Notes: generated from the letters alone by a model not told the origin. Positions 46,485-57,931 are shown, counted from the stretch's first letter. The stretch is 64,000 bases of DNA from Corythucha ciliata (GCA_038030265.1 CM075941.1:5456001-5520000), one strand, 5' to 3'. Numbers and translations: made by a program.

Positions 46485-46551
46485 CACGAAACGTGTCAAT
46501 GTAAAAAGATAGTCCCGACGCTTCCAGAATTTCTCTAACATCTGTATCCAT
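46485..46551 (-). CDS. probable first coding exon of a SAM-domain (SAMD3-like) gene
   Basis: Minus-strand ATG at 46551-46549 (context CAATATGG, purine at -3 and G at +4) opens 22 codons, MDTDVREILEASGLSFYIDT + FR, ending at an ideal donor G|GTAAGTGC (exon end 46485, phase 1). 'vreiLe..GLs.Yid.F' is how a sterile alpha motif begins. The rest of the SAM domain should lie in the next exon to the left; I did not find it before the SAMD3-like piece at 43.5 kb, where a fold-back element, satellite and MITE fill the space. SAM domains mediate protein-protein assembly. Short length limits certainty. Confidence 0.45.
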
Positions 46552-47582
46552 ATTGCACAAGCCACAAGCACAAACAAATTCGGATAATCGATGCTAACAC
46601 TCGTCGTCGTGTTGTATTTCTTTTACTATACTGAAGAACCAGTGGGCTCGCAGTATCAAATTCCTAGACCTCCCCTCCACATGAACTGCCCTTAGCTAGG
46701 GTCTAGATGAATCTACCATCTCGTTTAGTTAAAAACTACAAGTTCAGCAGAATTCAACAATTCTGTAATGGCTTCGCCAACCAAGCGTAGTTCACACAAC
46801 TAACTTGAGTTACTTTTACCATCTGTATCGTTGAGGTTATTTTTTTGGTAAAAGTTAACTGTTTTTATATTAACGAACACCTATCTGTAAAGTTAAAGGT
46901 AAAATACTTTCAGCTAAAGAACCAGAACTGTTTAGTTCTCAAAGCCAGTTCATTTTTACAGCTAACTTACCATCTCTAAATAGTGAACCTAACGATAATC
47001 TGACTGAACTCACTGGCGTGGTTTCTACTATAATTGTATAGCTATTTTGCTTAAAGCTATTTGTTGAAGGAACACATTTTTTGGCATTTATAATGATAAT
47101 TAGGTTGTGGAAACTAAATAACTTTCAACCATTGTATGGTTAACGAAATTTCTTTCAGTGCACGGCGGCGTATGTCGGAGAAAAAAAAAATTGTTGGCGT
47201 GTCTCTTGGTGGGATAACCGTTTCTTGGAAAGAAATTGCTAATGTTTTTTTAATTTGGAAAAATCAGATTCAGTTTGAAAATTCCCGGTAAACTTCCCGT
47301 TCGAATCCGGTGTCGAAATTTGGACATAATTGGATCGAACCATATTTTCCCTAACTGGAGCACTACGAGACGGGGGATCACCTTGCATGGCCCTCAACCC
47401 TTCCGTGCCTTTTTTTTTTTTCAAGTTGTTCCACCTTTCATGTCAAGGGAATCGGTCACAATAAAATTGTGTGCCATTCACAGCTCTTTTGCAGTCTTTT
47501 CTTTGGTCGCATTGTTTCCCTGCTTAAAAGTGAAAAATATGTCATATCGTTGTCTCTATTGCACCAAACAAAAAGAAAGACT

Positions 47583-47602
47583 TCTCTCTCTCTCTCTCTC
47601 TC
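47583..47602. repeat. (CT)n microsatellite
   Basis: Ten CT dinucleotides in a row inside a C/T-rich segment. Confidence 0.9.
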
Positions 47603-48386
47603 CCCCACCCACCTTCACACACAGGACCCTAAAGTTTTTCAGTAGTCTTCTTGTTTGACTTTGAAAAGTGACGGCTATTTCACTCCTCGAGTCAAAGTAA
47701 AGCCAAAACAATTTATTTTTCTCTCTCACCCTCTCTCCTATCCCCAAGAACCTCTTGGTGTCTTTTTTTTTTTTCTTTCAACGACCCTTTTTTTCTTTGC
47801 GTTATTTTCAGTCAATGATTTTACAAAACAGGAGGGGTATACGTTCCTTATAGAAACTCAAGCTTTATGTTCAAGTGAAACACCGAAAAGGGATGAGTTA
47901 CAAACCACGTTAGGTCAGTGAGATTGCCGTGTAATTAAGTTTCTTCTTTATCTTATTTTTCAGAGAGAGGGCCCCAATGGGGTAAGGGGGGGGGGGTGAC
48001 TGTCTTCTGGAATCAAATTATAGTTGAGAATTTGGCCTATTAGGAGTCGAAAAAGCTATAAAATAGGCGATGGAAAGAAAGAAAAAAATAAAGGTTCGTG
48101 GGGACAAGCGATCAATTAATAATTAAACTTTTTATCCGGGGGCTCTATAAACGTAAAGTGGAAAGATTTTTTTTTTTTTTTTTCGTTCTCACTCTGTTCA
48201 AAGTGGGCGTTGCATGCTCTTAAACACGAACGAGCGTTACGCTTGAGTTTCCGGTCTGGACGTACAATTAGGAAATGCCTTCGTTGTGAGAACGAACTTT
48301 ATGCAGCTTGATCGATAATTAGGCGTGGATGTCGGAGTGAGGGAGGGGGGGCGGATGGATTCTATAGAAGTAAATAACTTTCATAC

Positions 48387-48467
48387 CTGTCTTTTGAAAG
48401 AAGCTGAATCTAATGGAAACAATTCACGGATAATTCCCGTATTCAACTTGATTATTAGGATGCTTAC
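48387..48467 (-). other. exon-like segment, 81 bp, minus strand
   Basis: Flanked by a strong acceptor (pyrimidine-rich tract ending TTGTTTGTTTCAG) and a donor CAG|GTATGA. Exactly 27 codons long, with a single open frame (contains NTGIIRELFPLDSASFKRQ). It lies about 1.8 kb upstream of the SAM exon on the same strand. Family unknown; might also be a 5'-UTR exon or chance. Confidence 0.25.
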
Positions 48468-50474
48468 CTGAAACAAACAACAACGAAAAAAGTTAACACA
48501 ATTATGAAGAGAGAGAGAGGGGGGGAGGTCTGCAACAAAAAACCATCCGATCGAGTTAAAATTGAACTTCTCATTCAAAGGAAGTCACACAAATGGATAC
48601 AGAGGTGGGTCATGCGGAATCGTCGGCAATGTTTATGGGAATCGAATGTTTGCCACCGCATGGTTTGGGCGGGGGGGAGGCGAATAGAAAGCGCTTTTGA
48701 AAACCCGGAAATGGAAATCCTGAAATATTGTGTAGGTCCTCTTACATCAAAATTCAATTTCCATATCTTCCAAACACAGGATACCTAAAGTCTTTATTTT
48801 AAAACCGTTCAACCTCATGGGTGTGGGTGAAGAGGGTAGCAATTCTGTTGAAGAGAAGCGAGATAAACTATCGTAACTTCGACACGTTTTAGCATTCAGT
48901 CAGTAAATAAACCGTTAGGAGAAGACAAAAAAATAACGCAAGGAAAGGAACAGATAAAAAGTTTGGAAGTTAGCAGACGAAATCGTCCCTCAAATTAACT
49001 ATTTTGACTTATAACTACGCCCCTAAGCCCTGAAACAGCATACAATCTGACGCATTCCTTGAAAATTGCCCGACGTGTATTACGCGGGTCTCCTGCTGCT
49101 ATTTTTTCCCCTCTTTTGAAAGAAGATCAAAATCTGTCTTGTTCTTGCCATCGAGGAGTTTTTTTTTTGTTAGTATACACAAAACCCCATCCCGCCCCTC
49201 CACCGTCATGAAACGCCTTGATTTTTTATGCACGAGCGGTGGTCACCTCAAGCAGTAGTAGCCCTGTCAGCCGTCGCCGTGTTTCGCTCCATGAAACTTC
49301 TACGTGAAAAGAAATCGCTTGAACGAAGAAGGGGCGAACAGAAATTACAAGAGAGAAGAAAAAAAAATGCAGCGTGGCTGCGTGGCACTAACCGCGTTGC
49401 GCTAGTTCAGAATAAATTTCACGCACTTGTTTTTTCTTTTCTTAAAGAGATTTATCATTTAAAATTGAACTTTCTGTTTCATTGGGGCTCATTTATTCTT
49501 CAACCTTCACCAGAAGAAACAATAATTTATTGCTTCGTCGGCACTCCGTTCTTTCGCTCATTAAAAACGTTTATTACACTTTGAGCATTAAAAATAATTA
49601 TTTTTTTTTTATCAAGGCTTACAATTACCATTTCAAAAAATACTTCATGAGCTCACTGGTCATAAAGCGCATGAAAAATAACTCTTTTTTTTCTTTTATT
49701 AAAAAAAAAAAAAAAAAAAAAAATCCGAAGACTTTCTCTAGCATTTTACGCCTCCAAAGCGACCATTTTAGCTCGGTCGCACACGAGAGTTATGAACGGA
49801 AGTATTCATCAGACCAAATAAAGAAAGATATAACCCGATGAATGAAACGGTTTGTTAATTTGATTGGCGGTTACTATCGCTATATGAGTTGAAACAGCTT
49901 GTGTATAAACTATAAGGAGGCTTTATAAACTGTCCGAAATTAGTGGGTTAGTGGGCGGGGGGGGGGTGACTAATGACGGAAATTTGCAAGGAAACGTATT
50001 CCTCTTGATGTTTTTCTTTTGCGCGACACTTGAGTCGAGAGATGACTCGACTCAACTTGCTGAGTAAAAAAAAGGTTTATGGTTTCCAGCCTTCTGTTTT
50101 TGTTGAAATATGATTTTTTTGCACTCGGAGCGGAGTTTTTTTTTTGCCTGAAAAGAAAAGCAAGCCACTCTCTTCAACCCCCCCCCCCCCACCGCTGTGT
50201 GGAGAATTGGGAGAAGAAAGAATGCTGTAATCTATTGCTTGGTGGAATCCGAGCTCAATTTAATTAATCTGGGACGTCACCCCGCATACAGATTAAGGCT
50301 TAAAAGAGACTCGTTTCCACGAATTTTTCCATTTCACCCTCCCCTTCTTTCGACCACAGTTTTTCTACCATTATCTCGTTACCTATTTCATCCCAACCTT
50401 TTCAGTAAACACTCAGGTTTTAAATCTTTAATTTTTTTCTTTTCTTTTCCTCTTCAAACACTTTTTACTCGCGA

Positions 50475-50738
50475 ACCTGAGAAAAAGCGCTTATTTGCCG
50501 CTAAAACTGATAGTTCCTGCTCTTTGATTGAGATGACACAAATTCGTGGAATCTGAAATCTACTGCGCGGCTAAAATTGATTGGAAAAAAAAACTGACAA
50601 AAAATTCAGTAAAGACAACCTTTTCCCCAGTTTTATGAAGGTCCTCGTGTGGCTAAAATCGGGAAATCGCTCAAATGTGCTCTTTTGATGGCAAGTCCAT
50701 GGCTTAAAGTTTAGAAAAAGTGATAATTCGCGGTTTAA
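50475..50738. repeat. minisatellite family B flanking the R1-like element (left)
   Basis: AAAAAGCGCTTATTTGCCGC and GTGATAATTCGCGG words. The retrotransposon begins abruptly inside a unit. Confidence 0.65.
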
Positions 50739-51077
50739 GTTAACGTCATTATCGGAGGAGATGTAAATGCGTGGCATACGGCATGGGGCTCAACAACAGT
50801 AAATGCGAGAGGTGAAGCGCTGTACACGTTGGCAACACAATATGACCTAATCCTACTGAATGATCAGACATTAGGACCCAGCTTTATTGGGCCACGAGGC
50901 CAATCTTACATCGACATCACTCTGGTCTCGCGCAGTATGCGTAATCACGCACGGAACTGGAATCTCTCACATCAAGGCCCGACAGACCATGCTCTCATCA
51001 CATACCACATTGAGACGGGTCCTCTCCCATCGACCATCGTAGTCAAGCGACGTTACCAGTTCGTAGGAGCAAATTGA
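50739..51077 (+). pseudogene. R1-like non-LTR element: C-terminal half of endonuclease
   Basis: The open frame from 50739 carries the end of an APE-type endonuclease: VNVIIGGDVNAWHTAWGS, then SYIDITLVS and TDHALITYHI (the GDxNaxhxxWG, DIT and SDH-like motifs; the usual Ser before DH is Thr). The frame closes with TGA at 51075-51077. The N-terminal half and ORF1 are missing, so the element is 5'-truncated, as target-primed copies often are. Confidence 0.8.
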
Positions 51078-51174
51078 AATGCTTTCCATCTGCAAATCGA
51101 AAGCTCCACGCTTCAGCATTACCATCTCGAAGAAAGTTCGAGCCCACGATTGACGCACCAAGATATTAATTCTG

Positions 51175-52436
51175 ATGTTACCCTCGCGCAAACAATTATC
51201 AAGCAAGCGGCGAGCATCGCAACACGGCGAACAGACACGGTTCAACGCCGAAATGTACCCTGGTGGACATCTTAGCTGGACACACTGCGCAGACTGGTTC
51301 GTACGGCAAAAGCACGCCTCCACCGTGCCAACTCAATGCGGTGGATGGCAGCACTGGACACCTACATTGCCATACGGAACCAGTACAGGAGAGAACTGCG
51401 ACGGGTCAAACGACAGGGCTGGGCGGCGCCTTATCACTGACGTCCTGTCCAATGACCCATGGGGGCATATCCTAACTGCACTGCACCCATTCCTCGAAGC
51501 TAGGGCGCACCCATCACAGTATGGTGGCATGCCCACGTGCTCGACAGCACATGCCCTGAACCGGCTCAGGGAGGAACTAGCGACGCCTTCGCGAGATACT
51601 ACTGTGGTTCTCTTCTTGGACATATCAGGAGCATTTAACGAGCTATGGCAGCCGGCTATCCTAACTGCCCTGCGCGAATCGAGAATCCCATCCAACTTGT
51701 ATCGCCTCCTTTGTATAGCTACTTCACCGGTAGAACCGCATACTGCAATGGCGTAACCTACCCTATCACCGCAGGATGTCTCCAAAAAGCGGTCCTCGCC
51801 TGCGCCCTTTGGGCTTCAACTTTCAGTGAACTAATGCGACGCCTCAAGAATCTTAATTTCCGAACAATCTTGGCCATCATCATTGGAGCCACCGATAATG
51901 ATCACCTCTGTGACCGTGTCTTTGAAGCCTTGAAGTGCGTAGAACAATGGTGTGATTCAACGCGTCTGCGTCTCGCAATCTCCAAAACACAACGGGGACG
52001 AATACGCACCAACCACATATCACTTCAAGACGGGAGAACTCTCCCCCTGACCAAAAAGCCAGTTTACCTTGGCGTAATCCTAGACCGCCGTTTCACAGCT
52101 TTGCCACATCTCCAACTGTTACGGGAGCGAGTTCTACCACTTCGTCGTTTCCTTCGTGGACTTCCCGGCCCAGAACGGGGGGCATCTATATCCTCTAGAC
52201 TCGTATATTACCAGCAGGTACTGATTCCACACATTCTTTATGGGTGTATTGCATGGTGGCCCCGTGCTAGTCAGCGTGCTAGAAACAAGATTCTCACGAT
52301 TCAGAGTCTGATACTACTGCAGCTCCTTAAAGCATACGCTACCACAGCGCATTCAACATGCCATGTTCTAGCTGGCGTCCCCCCAATAGACCTTGTTCTC
52401 GATGAGAGAGCCTTGCGATCCAACTTAAACGCCTGA
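51175..52436 (+). pseudogene. R1-like reverse transcriptase, inactivated
   Basis: Two overlapping frames (51175-51756 and 51645-52436) encode an R1-clade reverse transcriptase. Visible are QYGGMPTCSTAHALNRLREE, the first catalytic box as FLDISGAFNELW, a damaged template box (GCLQKAVLACALWASTFSEL, where GxPQGxxLSPxLW is usual), IGATDNDH where the YADD box should be, and KPVYLGVILDRRFTALPH downstream. The frame shift near 51740 and the lost YADD mean it is dead. R1 elements insert by nicking DNA and reverse transcribing their RNA. Confidence 0.85.
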
Positions 52437-53300
52437 ATTCGGATCTTCCTCGGCCAGACTGGATTATAGCAGTTCCTGATGAGCAGGATTTTATCTCGTA
52501 CCGTCGGGCTGTAAGGCGTGCCTTGATTGCAGAGTGGCAACAACGATGGGACCAAAACAACACCGGGCGTCATCTACATAACATTATTCCCTCGATTCAG
52601 CAGCGCATGCGTATGCCTCACCTACGCCTACTATCCTACCCTGCGATCCAGCTCCTCACTGGTCACGGTAGCTTTAACGGCAAACTCAACTTCTATCGGA
52701 GAAGAGACTCGCCGGATTGCCCATGTGGCCACCGAGAGGAGACCGCAGCCCATGTCCTCTGGAGCTGTCCAAATTACACGGATCTTCCCGTCATCTGGAA
52801 TCAACCTCGATTACCACACCATTTAATTACCTCTCGAAGCAGCTAGAGGATGGTACCATCGAAGAGGTCTCGGGGCAACCATGGTCCACACTAATTTCCC
52901 GCTTGCATCAACTTCCTGATTCGGCCTTCTAAGGCGAGTTGGATTGTCGTTGCGGGTAAACCACGAGCAATCTCTGATCCCTCTGACCCCACTGATATCC
53001 TTCTGACCTCCCCGGCACACACCTGACTGCTCCAGTTCACTGTCAACTTCCCGGCTCCCCGCAGCCAAGCGGATGCACCCCATACTTTATGGCACTTGCA
53101 CCTGCATGGCTCCCCACCGCCGCACTCGGTCTCAACCGGGACGTGCCCATTTTGGCCGGTGGGTGTGGCTGACTGGGGAGTTGTGAAGTACGGGCTAACA
53201 GACATTGCACGTGTCGGGCCACTTCCCGATCGTACAAATAGTATGACTAGACAATAAACTCCAAGGAGTTTCAGTCAGGCCCGAGAAGAAGACACAATGT
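52437..53300 (+). pseudogene. R1-like C-terminal zinc-knuckle region and 3' UTR
   Basis: The frame 52523-52846 has EWQQRWDQNNTGRHLHNIIP, LLTGHGSFNGKL and the terminal knuckle CPCGHREETAAHVLWSC (CXCX8HX4C), typical of R1-clade ORF2 ends. Another frame finishes with a stop at 52930-52932. Sequence to about 53300 (ATAAACTCCAAGGAGTTTCA) is taken as 3' UTR. There is no poly(A) tail, which fits R1. Confidence 0.75.
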
Positions 53301-54280
53301 CTGTGGTTTACGGAAGACCTTAAACTGTTAAAATTGGGCAAAAGCGCCAATTGGCTGCTCTTGTATAGCAAGACTGAGGCAAAAAGTTTAGAAGAACGCG
53401 AAAATTGAGGAAAAACTGCTTATATTCGTGCGGCTATGCTATATCTTGAAAAATCACTCTTCACGACTAAAATTGATGAAAGGCCCTGATTTGTGCCTAG
53501 ATTCGTGGTTTTTTGGCTGCAAAAAATTGAGAAACTGCGCTACTGGGCTTTTTTTTTGTGGGGGGGGGGGCGAGTCCCGTGACTACAAGTTAAGAAAAAG
53601 CGCTAAGTTGCGGCTAATGCGCGGTTTGTCTCTCGTTTCGTGTGAACGATTGAGAGCTCAGGGGCGATGGGGAACAGGGCGTGCGTGCGAGGTAAAAGTT
53701 GGGGGCCGCGCCGCACCGTCCGTCGTGGAATACCAGAAAATTGAAATTTAACTGAAATAATATAGACCCAAAACTTACAGGAATGAAAGAGGCGAAACTT
53801 GTAGTTGTCCGGTTAGTCAGCCAAGAAACTTTCAATTTCGCGAGTATATTCGTCAGGCTGCACGCCGGCCTGGTTCCCATCAAAATAAAAAAAGGCCTCA
53901 AAACAATGATAAAATTAAGGCTCGAAACTGTCAATTTTGAGATGGATAATCAGTCGGGAAACTTATAATTTCGCTCTAATTAGGACCCGAACTTGCAAGC
54001 TCATAAATACTGAGCTTTAAATGGAAAACCAGAAACAAAATCAGGTTCTCGAGGCTTTTGCTGCCGATTTCTAATTGAATGAAGAGACCTATGGGAGGGG
54101 GGAGGGGCAAATAGTAAGTTTTAATGTTCTTCGACTCATCATCTGCTCTATAGAGCAGTCTGGCGAAACTGAAAAATGATTGGCAAGTTTGTTCAATGTT
54201 GCGAAAAATGATCGCGATCACCCTTGCAATTATTCCATAAAAACTATAGCCGTTCTCACGTGGTTCGTCCATTTTGGGGG
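53301..54280. repeat. minisatellites B and C flanking the R1-like element (right)
   Basis: Family B words (AAGAAAAAGCGCTAAGTTGC) to about 53640, then family C clauses (GAAACTTTCAATTTCGCGAG, CACGCCGGCCTGGTTCC). A G run lies at 53560-53571. Confidence 0.6.
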
Positions 54281-55184
54281 TTAAAAAGACAACTTTTTAG
54301 CGATTAAGCTGGAAAAAACCTATTGATGTATTCTCAACCAAATATGAATTACGTGGTTTTTAAGTACTCAACCACAACTATTTATTTCTAATTTAGATTC
54401 TTTGCGATCCTTCTAACTTGAAAAGGAAATGTCAAGCTTATTGATCTCTCCAGCAAGTTGAGATAATGTAGTCAGACATGTTAGCATTTCCATCTCCTAT
54501 TTTTAGTTGTCGTCGTGTATGAGACTTATTAGGAAACTATGGTGAGGGGGGGGGGGTAGCTGTGAACGTGACGGTTATGTGCTCGCATTATTCCACGTTC
54601 CTTTTCTTCTATTCTTCATTGAAAGATACATCAGGTTCGTGTCTTTACATCAATCAAACGATGATGACTACGGATTTTCTTTTGTTGTTTAAATCCTTCT
54701 TTATAGTAAAAAAAAAAAAAAAAGCTATATTGTAGAAAAGTGTTAAACGACTAAGTTCCCTTCTATAATGATTATGACGATTCCAAAAATAGACGAAACG
54801 AAATTGAATAAAACGCGTAGGCGCTATTGTTCTTGAATTATTGTGTATCCTGTTGTAGAGGAACAATAGCTTAATTAAGTGAGCGAGTGTGTAATGAATA
54901 TGAGTCTACGGGGTTTTTTTTTCGAATGGGTTTGGTTATGGGTGGGGTGGTATTATCATGTGCCTCATTCACATGCGGCACACATAGCACAATTTCGCTG
55001 GTTTGGTTATTTTAAAACCCCGAAATTTCCGGGAATTTTCAAGAGCGCTTTTGAGCGTTCTATAAATGGGTTGGGAGACTGGCATTTCTAGGAGTGTTCG
55101 ACATCAAACTCGCGGGCAATTTGGGCTCACTTAGAACGCTAAATAACAACGATGGAATTTTCAGTTCATTCAAGCCAATAACAC
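54281..55184. other. unique DNA, no recognised gene
   Basis: A+T-leaning with a G run (54545-54557) and an A run near 54709. Frames of 70 codons on both strands lack motifs. Confidence 0.4.
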
Positions 55185-55475
55185 TCCTCTTTGGACGAGC
55201 TTCGAGCCCATCCTATTCTCCAGATACGAGAGTTCCAAAATTATAAAAAAAAAAAAAAAATGTTAGGAAAAAAAGGGGCAAACTCGTCGATTTTGACAAG
55301 TTTGACAAGAACGACATCAAGGTGAGAGCCGAGCTCCCAGCACATTATTATATTCTCCTGATACGATGGACCGAAAAACTGCCGCAAACCACGAGAAAAA
55401 AGGAGCGAAATCGACGGTTTTGAACAGTTTTAATGTCATATTGATTTGGAGAATAGGATTTGCTAGGAGCTTGCT
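55185..55475. repeat. dispersed repeat E, inverse orientation
   Basis: CCGAGCTCCCAGCACATTA, TATTCTCCTGATACGATGGA, CCGAAAAACTGCCGCAAACC and GGAGAATAGGATTTGCTAGG correspond, inverted, to the clauses of 42.1-43.2 kb. Confidence 0.65.
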
Positions 55476-56755
55476 CGAGTTGTTTAAGGAGTGTGCCTAC
55501 TGGCGTGTGAATGGCAATATCCCTGTAACAACAATGTTAACGTTAACGCTTTCGGTAACACTCAACACTGCCCCTTCTCTTAAACATCCAACAGGAAAGA
55601 AAAATGTTCTTCGTGGCTTTGAAGAGGGTTGTATATTTGTCGAAAGGCTCGCATCTTATTTTGTAGTGAGCTATTATAGAAGGGAAAAGGTCTTCGTTCG
55701 CTTGATGGGGCGCTGGCTTTGCATTTGAAGCTCTAGGTACGGTCATTCAAAGTTTTGTTATTTCAAGCCGGCAAACAGTTGGCTAGTTCTGGCCAGTATG
55801 GCCAGAAAGCGGTAAGCACGTCTCACGAGAGAGACTCTACACGTATAAAAACTGTTTATAGAATGCTCGGACGACACTTTTAAAAGCGGAAAAAAAGGCT
55901 CTCGAAATGTCCGATAAAAAAGCACGAAAGTTTAATTTTCAGTGCGCTGCCGATGTGACAAATTGTGCTACCCGCACTCACTCTTATAACTTCACACCCG
56001 GTGCGGCGCGGTGTTATATAGGCCTTCAACTCATAAAAAAAGAGGGCATTACTCATGAGGGCTCACTGATGACGGCTTTTCAATCATTCTAACTGACTTT
56101 AACCTTTTTTTTTTATTCATCTATCTGGAAAAAGGGCGAAATGGTAAATTTCAATGAGAACCCCCCCCCCTCGCTTCACAAAGAATAAAAGCCGCGAGAA
56201 ACAGTTTTTTTTTTTTTCATTACAGAGTGCAAAAATCCTACAGTTGAATGAATAGAATCTAATAAATCTGTCAAGACTTCAAGAAGTACATATATGTATT
56301 GATAGACGAGGGTTTTTTGCTTATTTGTTATCTGAACGCCCAGTAAGCAATCCTCTTACTCTTTCACTTAGCATGTTGAAGATGTATTATTATTAAATGC
56401 TTCAATACAACGCCCACTGACCAACACTGGATGTTCGACGGGTAATTGTTAGTAAATGGCGCGGGTCTCTGAATGAATAGCGTTCTTTAGATGAGCAAGT
56501 AGTAGTAAATCCTTCTACGTGAGATGAAACAGCCATAAAATATCTAAAGGCCGCCAGACTGTACGGGGGCGTTATACATAGTTATGAATTAAACTTGGGT
56601 TTCCCGAATGATAAAGCAACGAATTAGTCGCGAAGGCTGAACTTGGATTCTCTGCCCAAATATGGACGGAAAAAGGCTATAAGGAAGCAAAATCACAAAT
56701 AGCGTTCATATTTCTTGAAAGAACATTTTTTAAAACAAGGAATTGCTTAATTTAG
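55476..56755. other. unassigned DNA with open frames on both strands
   Basis: Frames at 55366-55728 (plus; starts in repeat E), 55746-55543 (minus; contains HYKIRCEPFDKYTTLFKATK) and 55907-56092 (plus) have somewhat protein-like composition, but none shows a known motif or reliable splice sites. Confidence 0.3.
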
Positions 56756-57061
56756 GGAAATAACAGAGGAGGTGCCAAGGTCGGACAGAAAGAGTTATGC
56801 GTATACGATTTTCAATCAGCCGTTACCTATGTTCTAACACCCGTGAGATTCATTACCTTCCGCATAGTTTTGTATTTGATTCATGATTTAATCGAAAGCA
56901 AGAGACAAAAACAAATAGATCTCCTTGATTCAATGAAAAAACCGAGAACTTGTGCGAGTAGCGAAAAACTCAAGTCTACACCATTATTAATAGATGCGCG
57001 ATTTCAGGTTGTCAATTTCACGGATTACCCTTCAGATCTGACGGATTTTGAAAAAGACTGA
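56756..57061 (+). other. 101-codon open frame, possible exon of unknown gene
   Basis: Opens directly after TTGCTTAATTTAG (a plausible acceptor) and stays open to TGA at 57059-57061. No ATG near the start, so an exon rather than a full gene. The first ~80 codons are protein-like (LCVYDFQSAVTYVLTP, FRIVLYLIHDLIESKRQKQI), with one hydrophobic stretch. The last ~20 run into repeat-like sequence, so the true end is probably near 57015. Family not recognised. Confidence 0.3.
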
Positions 57062-57480
57062 CGAAATTTGGCGGAATTTGAGTTATGGGGCTAATTATTT
57101 GCGAAATTAGAAGTTTCAGGTCTTTATTCTCGTGAAATTGTATGATTATGGACTATATTTTTCCGCTATAATATTCTGGTTTATTTTTTAGTGAGCGCGG
57201 ATCATGGGCAATGGGGGAATTTTGTTACTAGTGTGGACGCAGCTTTATCCAGCCTTGTTTTTGTCACTTTCCAGGCCGCTTTTACCGTTTTTCAGGGCAC
57301 TTTGTCAAGTTTCCAAGTCACTTATCGTCAGTTTCCTGGCTGCTCAGTCTTTTTTTTTTTCAATTGCCAACACATTTTGTCAGTTTTCACTGCGCCAGTT
57401 TCCAGGCCTTTTTGTCCGTTCCCCAGTCGCTTAAAATTAAAAGCGGCGCCCGTTTTCGTTTAAAATTTGTACAATGTAGT
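57062..57480. repeat. degenerate minisatellite (GTCAGTTTCCAGGC clauses)
   Basis: Recurrent CACTTTCCAGGC, AAGTTTCCAAGTCAC and CAGTTTCCTGGCTGC at about 25-30-bp spacing, preceded by GAAATTNG words of the family C type. Confidence 0.55.
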
Positions 57481-57589
57481 TTCTTGGCGTGTTGAATTCA
57501 AAAATGATGAGCATTTAATTGTTGAAAAATTGCCATAGGTAGTTTGGTTCGTATAGAAAGACGTATTTTAGTGTAATTTCCTCCGTTAA

Positions 57590-57909
57590 TTCAACTTCAG
57601 CATTCAAATCGTATACCCCCAAAACGTGCAAGACCAATAACTCCTCCAAATGCAACAATGGAAGCACACAAAGCAATAATAGCTGTCAACGCTTTAAACA
57701 GAATCACACCTATCACTCACAATCCTTATACATCACAACAGGACTCTTCCGCCGAAATGGAAAATAAAAATAATGACTCTGACATAACTTCATTATGTGA
57801 ATCTATAATTGATATTGTATTAAGCTGGAAAAATAACGTCTCGATAACAAGACAAGAGTTACTATCAGAATTAAAGGCAAGGATTGACCATTTCACTTTT
57901 TTAAAATAA
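57590..57909 (+). pseudogene. ORF1 C-terminal remnant of the I-clade element
   Basis: The frame is open from at least 57599 and passes an ATG at 57658 to TAA at 57907-57909. A basic, proline-rich piece (IPPKRARPITPPNATM) precedes an acidic, helical tail. ORF1 proteins of this group bind element RNA. The zinc knuckles expected in a complete ORF1 are missing, so it is 5'-truncated. ORF2 starts 22 bp later. Confidence 0.45.
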
Positions 57910-57931
57910 TAAAAACAATTTTAGCATAAAG

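Larger units (their letters stand above)
46552..50474. other. unique DNA upstream of the SAM exon, no further recognised gene
   Basis: Holds a (CT)n tract, A/T and G homopolymers (for example 47985-47997, 48173-48183, a long A run near 49700) and one exon-like segment (separate entry). The frame 49228-49584 contains a lysine/arginine-rich stretch but nothing diagnostic. Confidence 0.4.

Noticed and set aside
47290..47315. GTTCGAATCC (B-box-like)
   Set aside because: No A box at a suitable distance; not a tRNA or convincing SINE head.
51333..51785. 150-codon minus-strand frame
   Set aside because: Shadow of the R1-like reverse transcriptase on the opposite strand.
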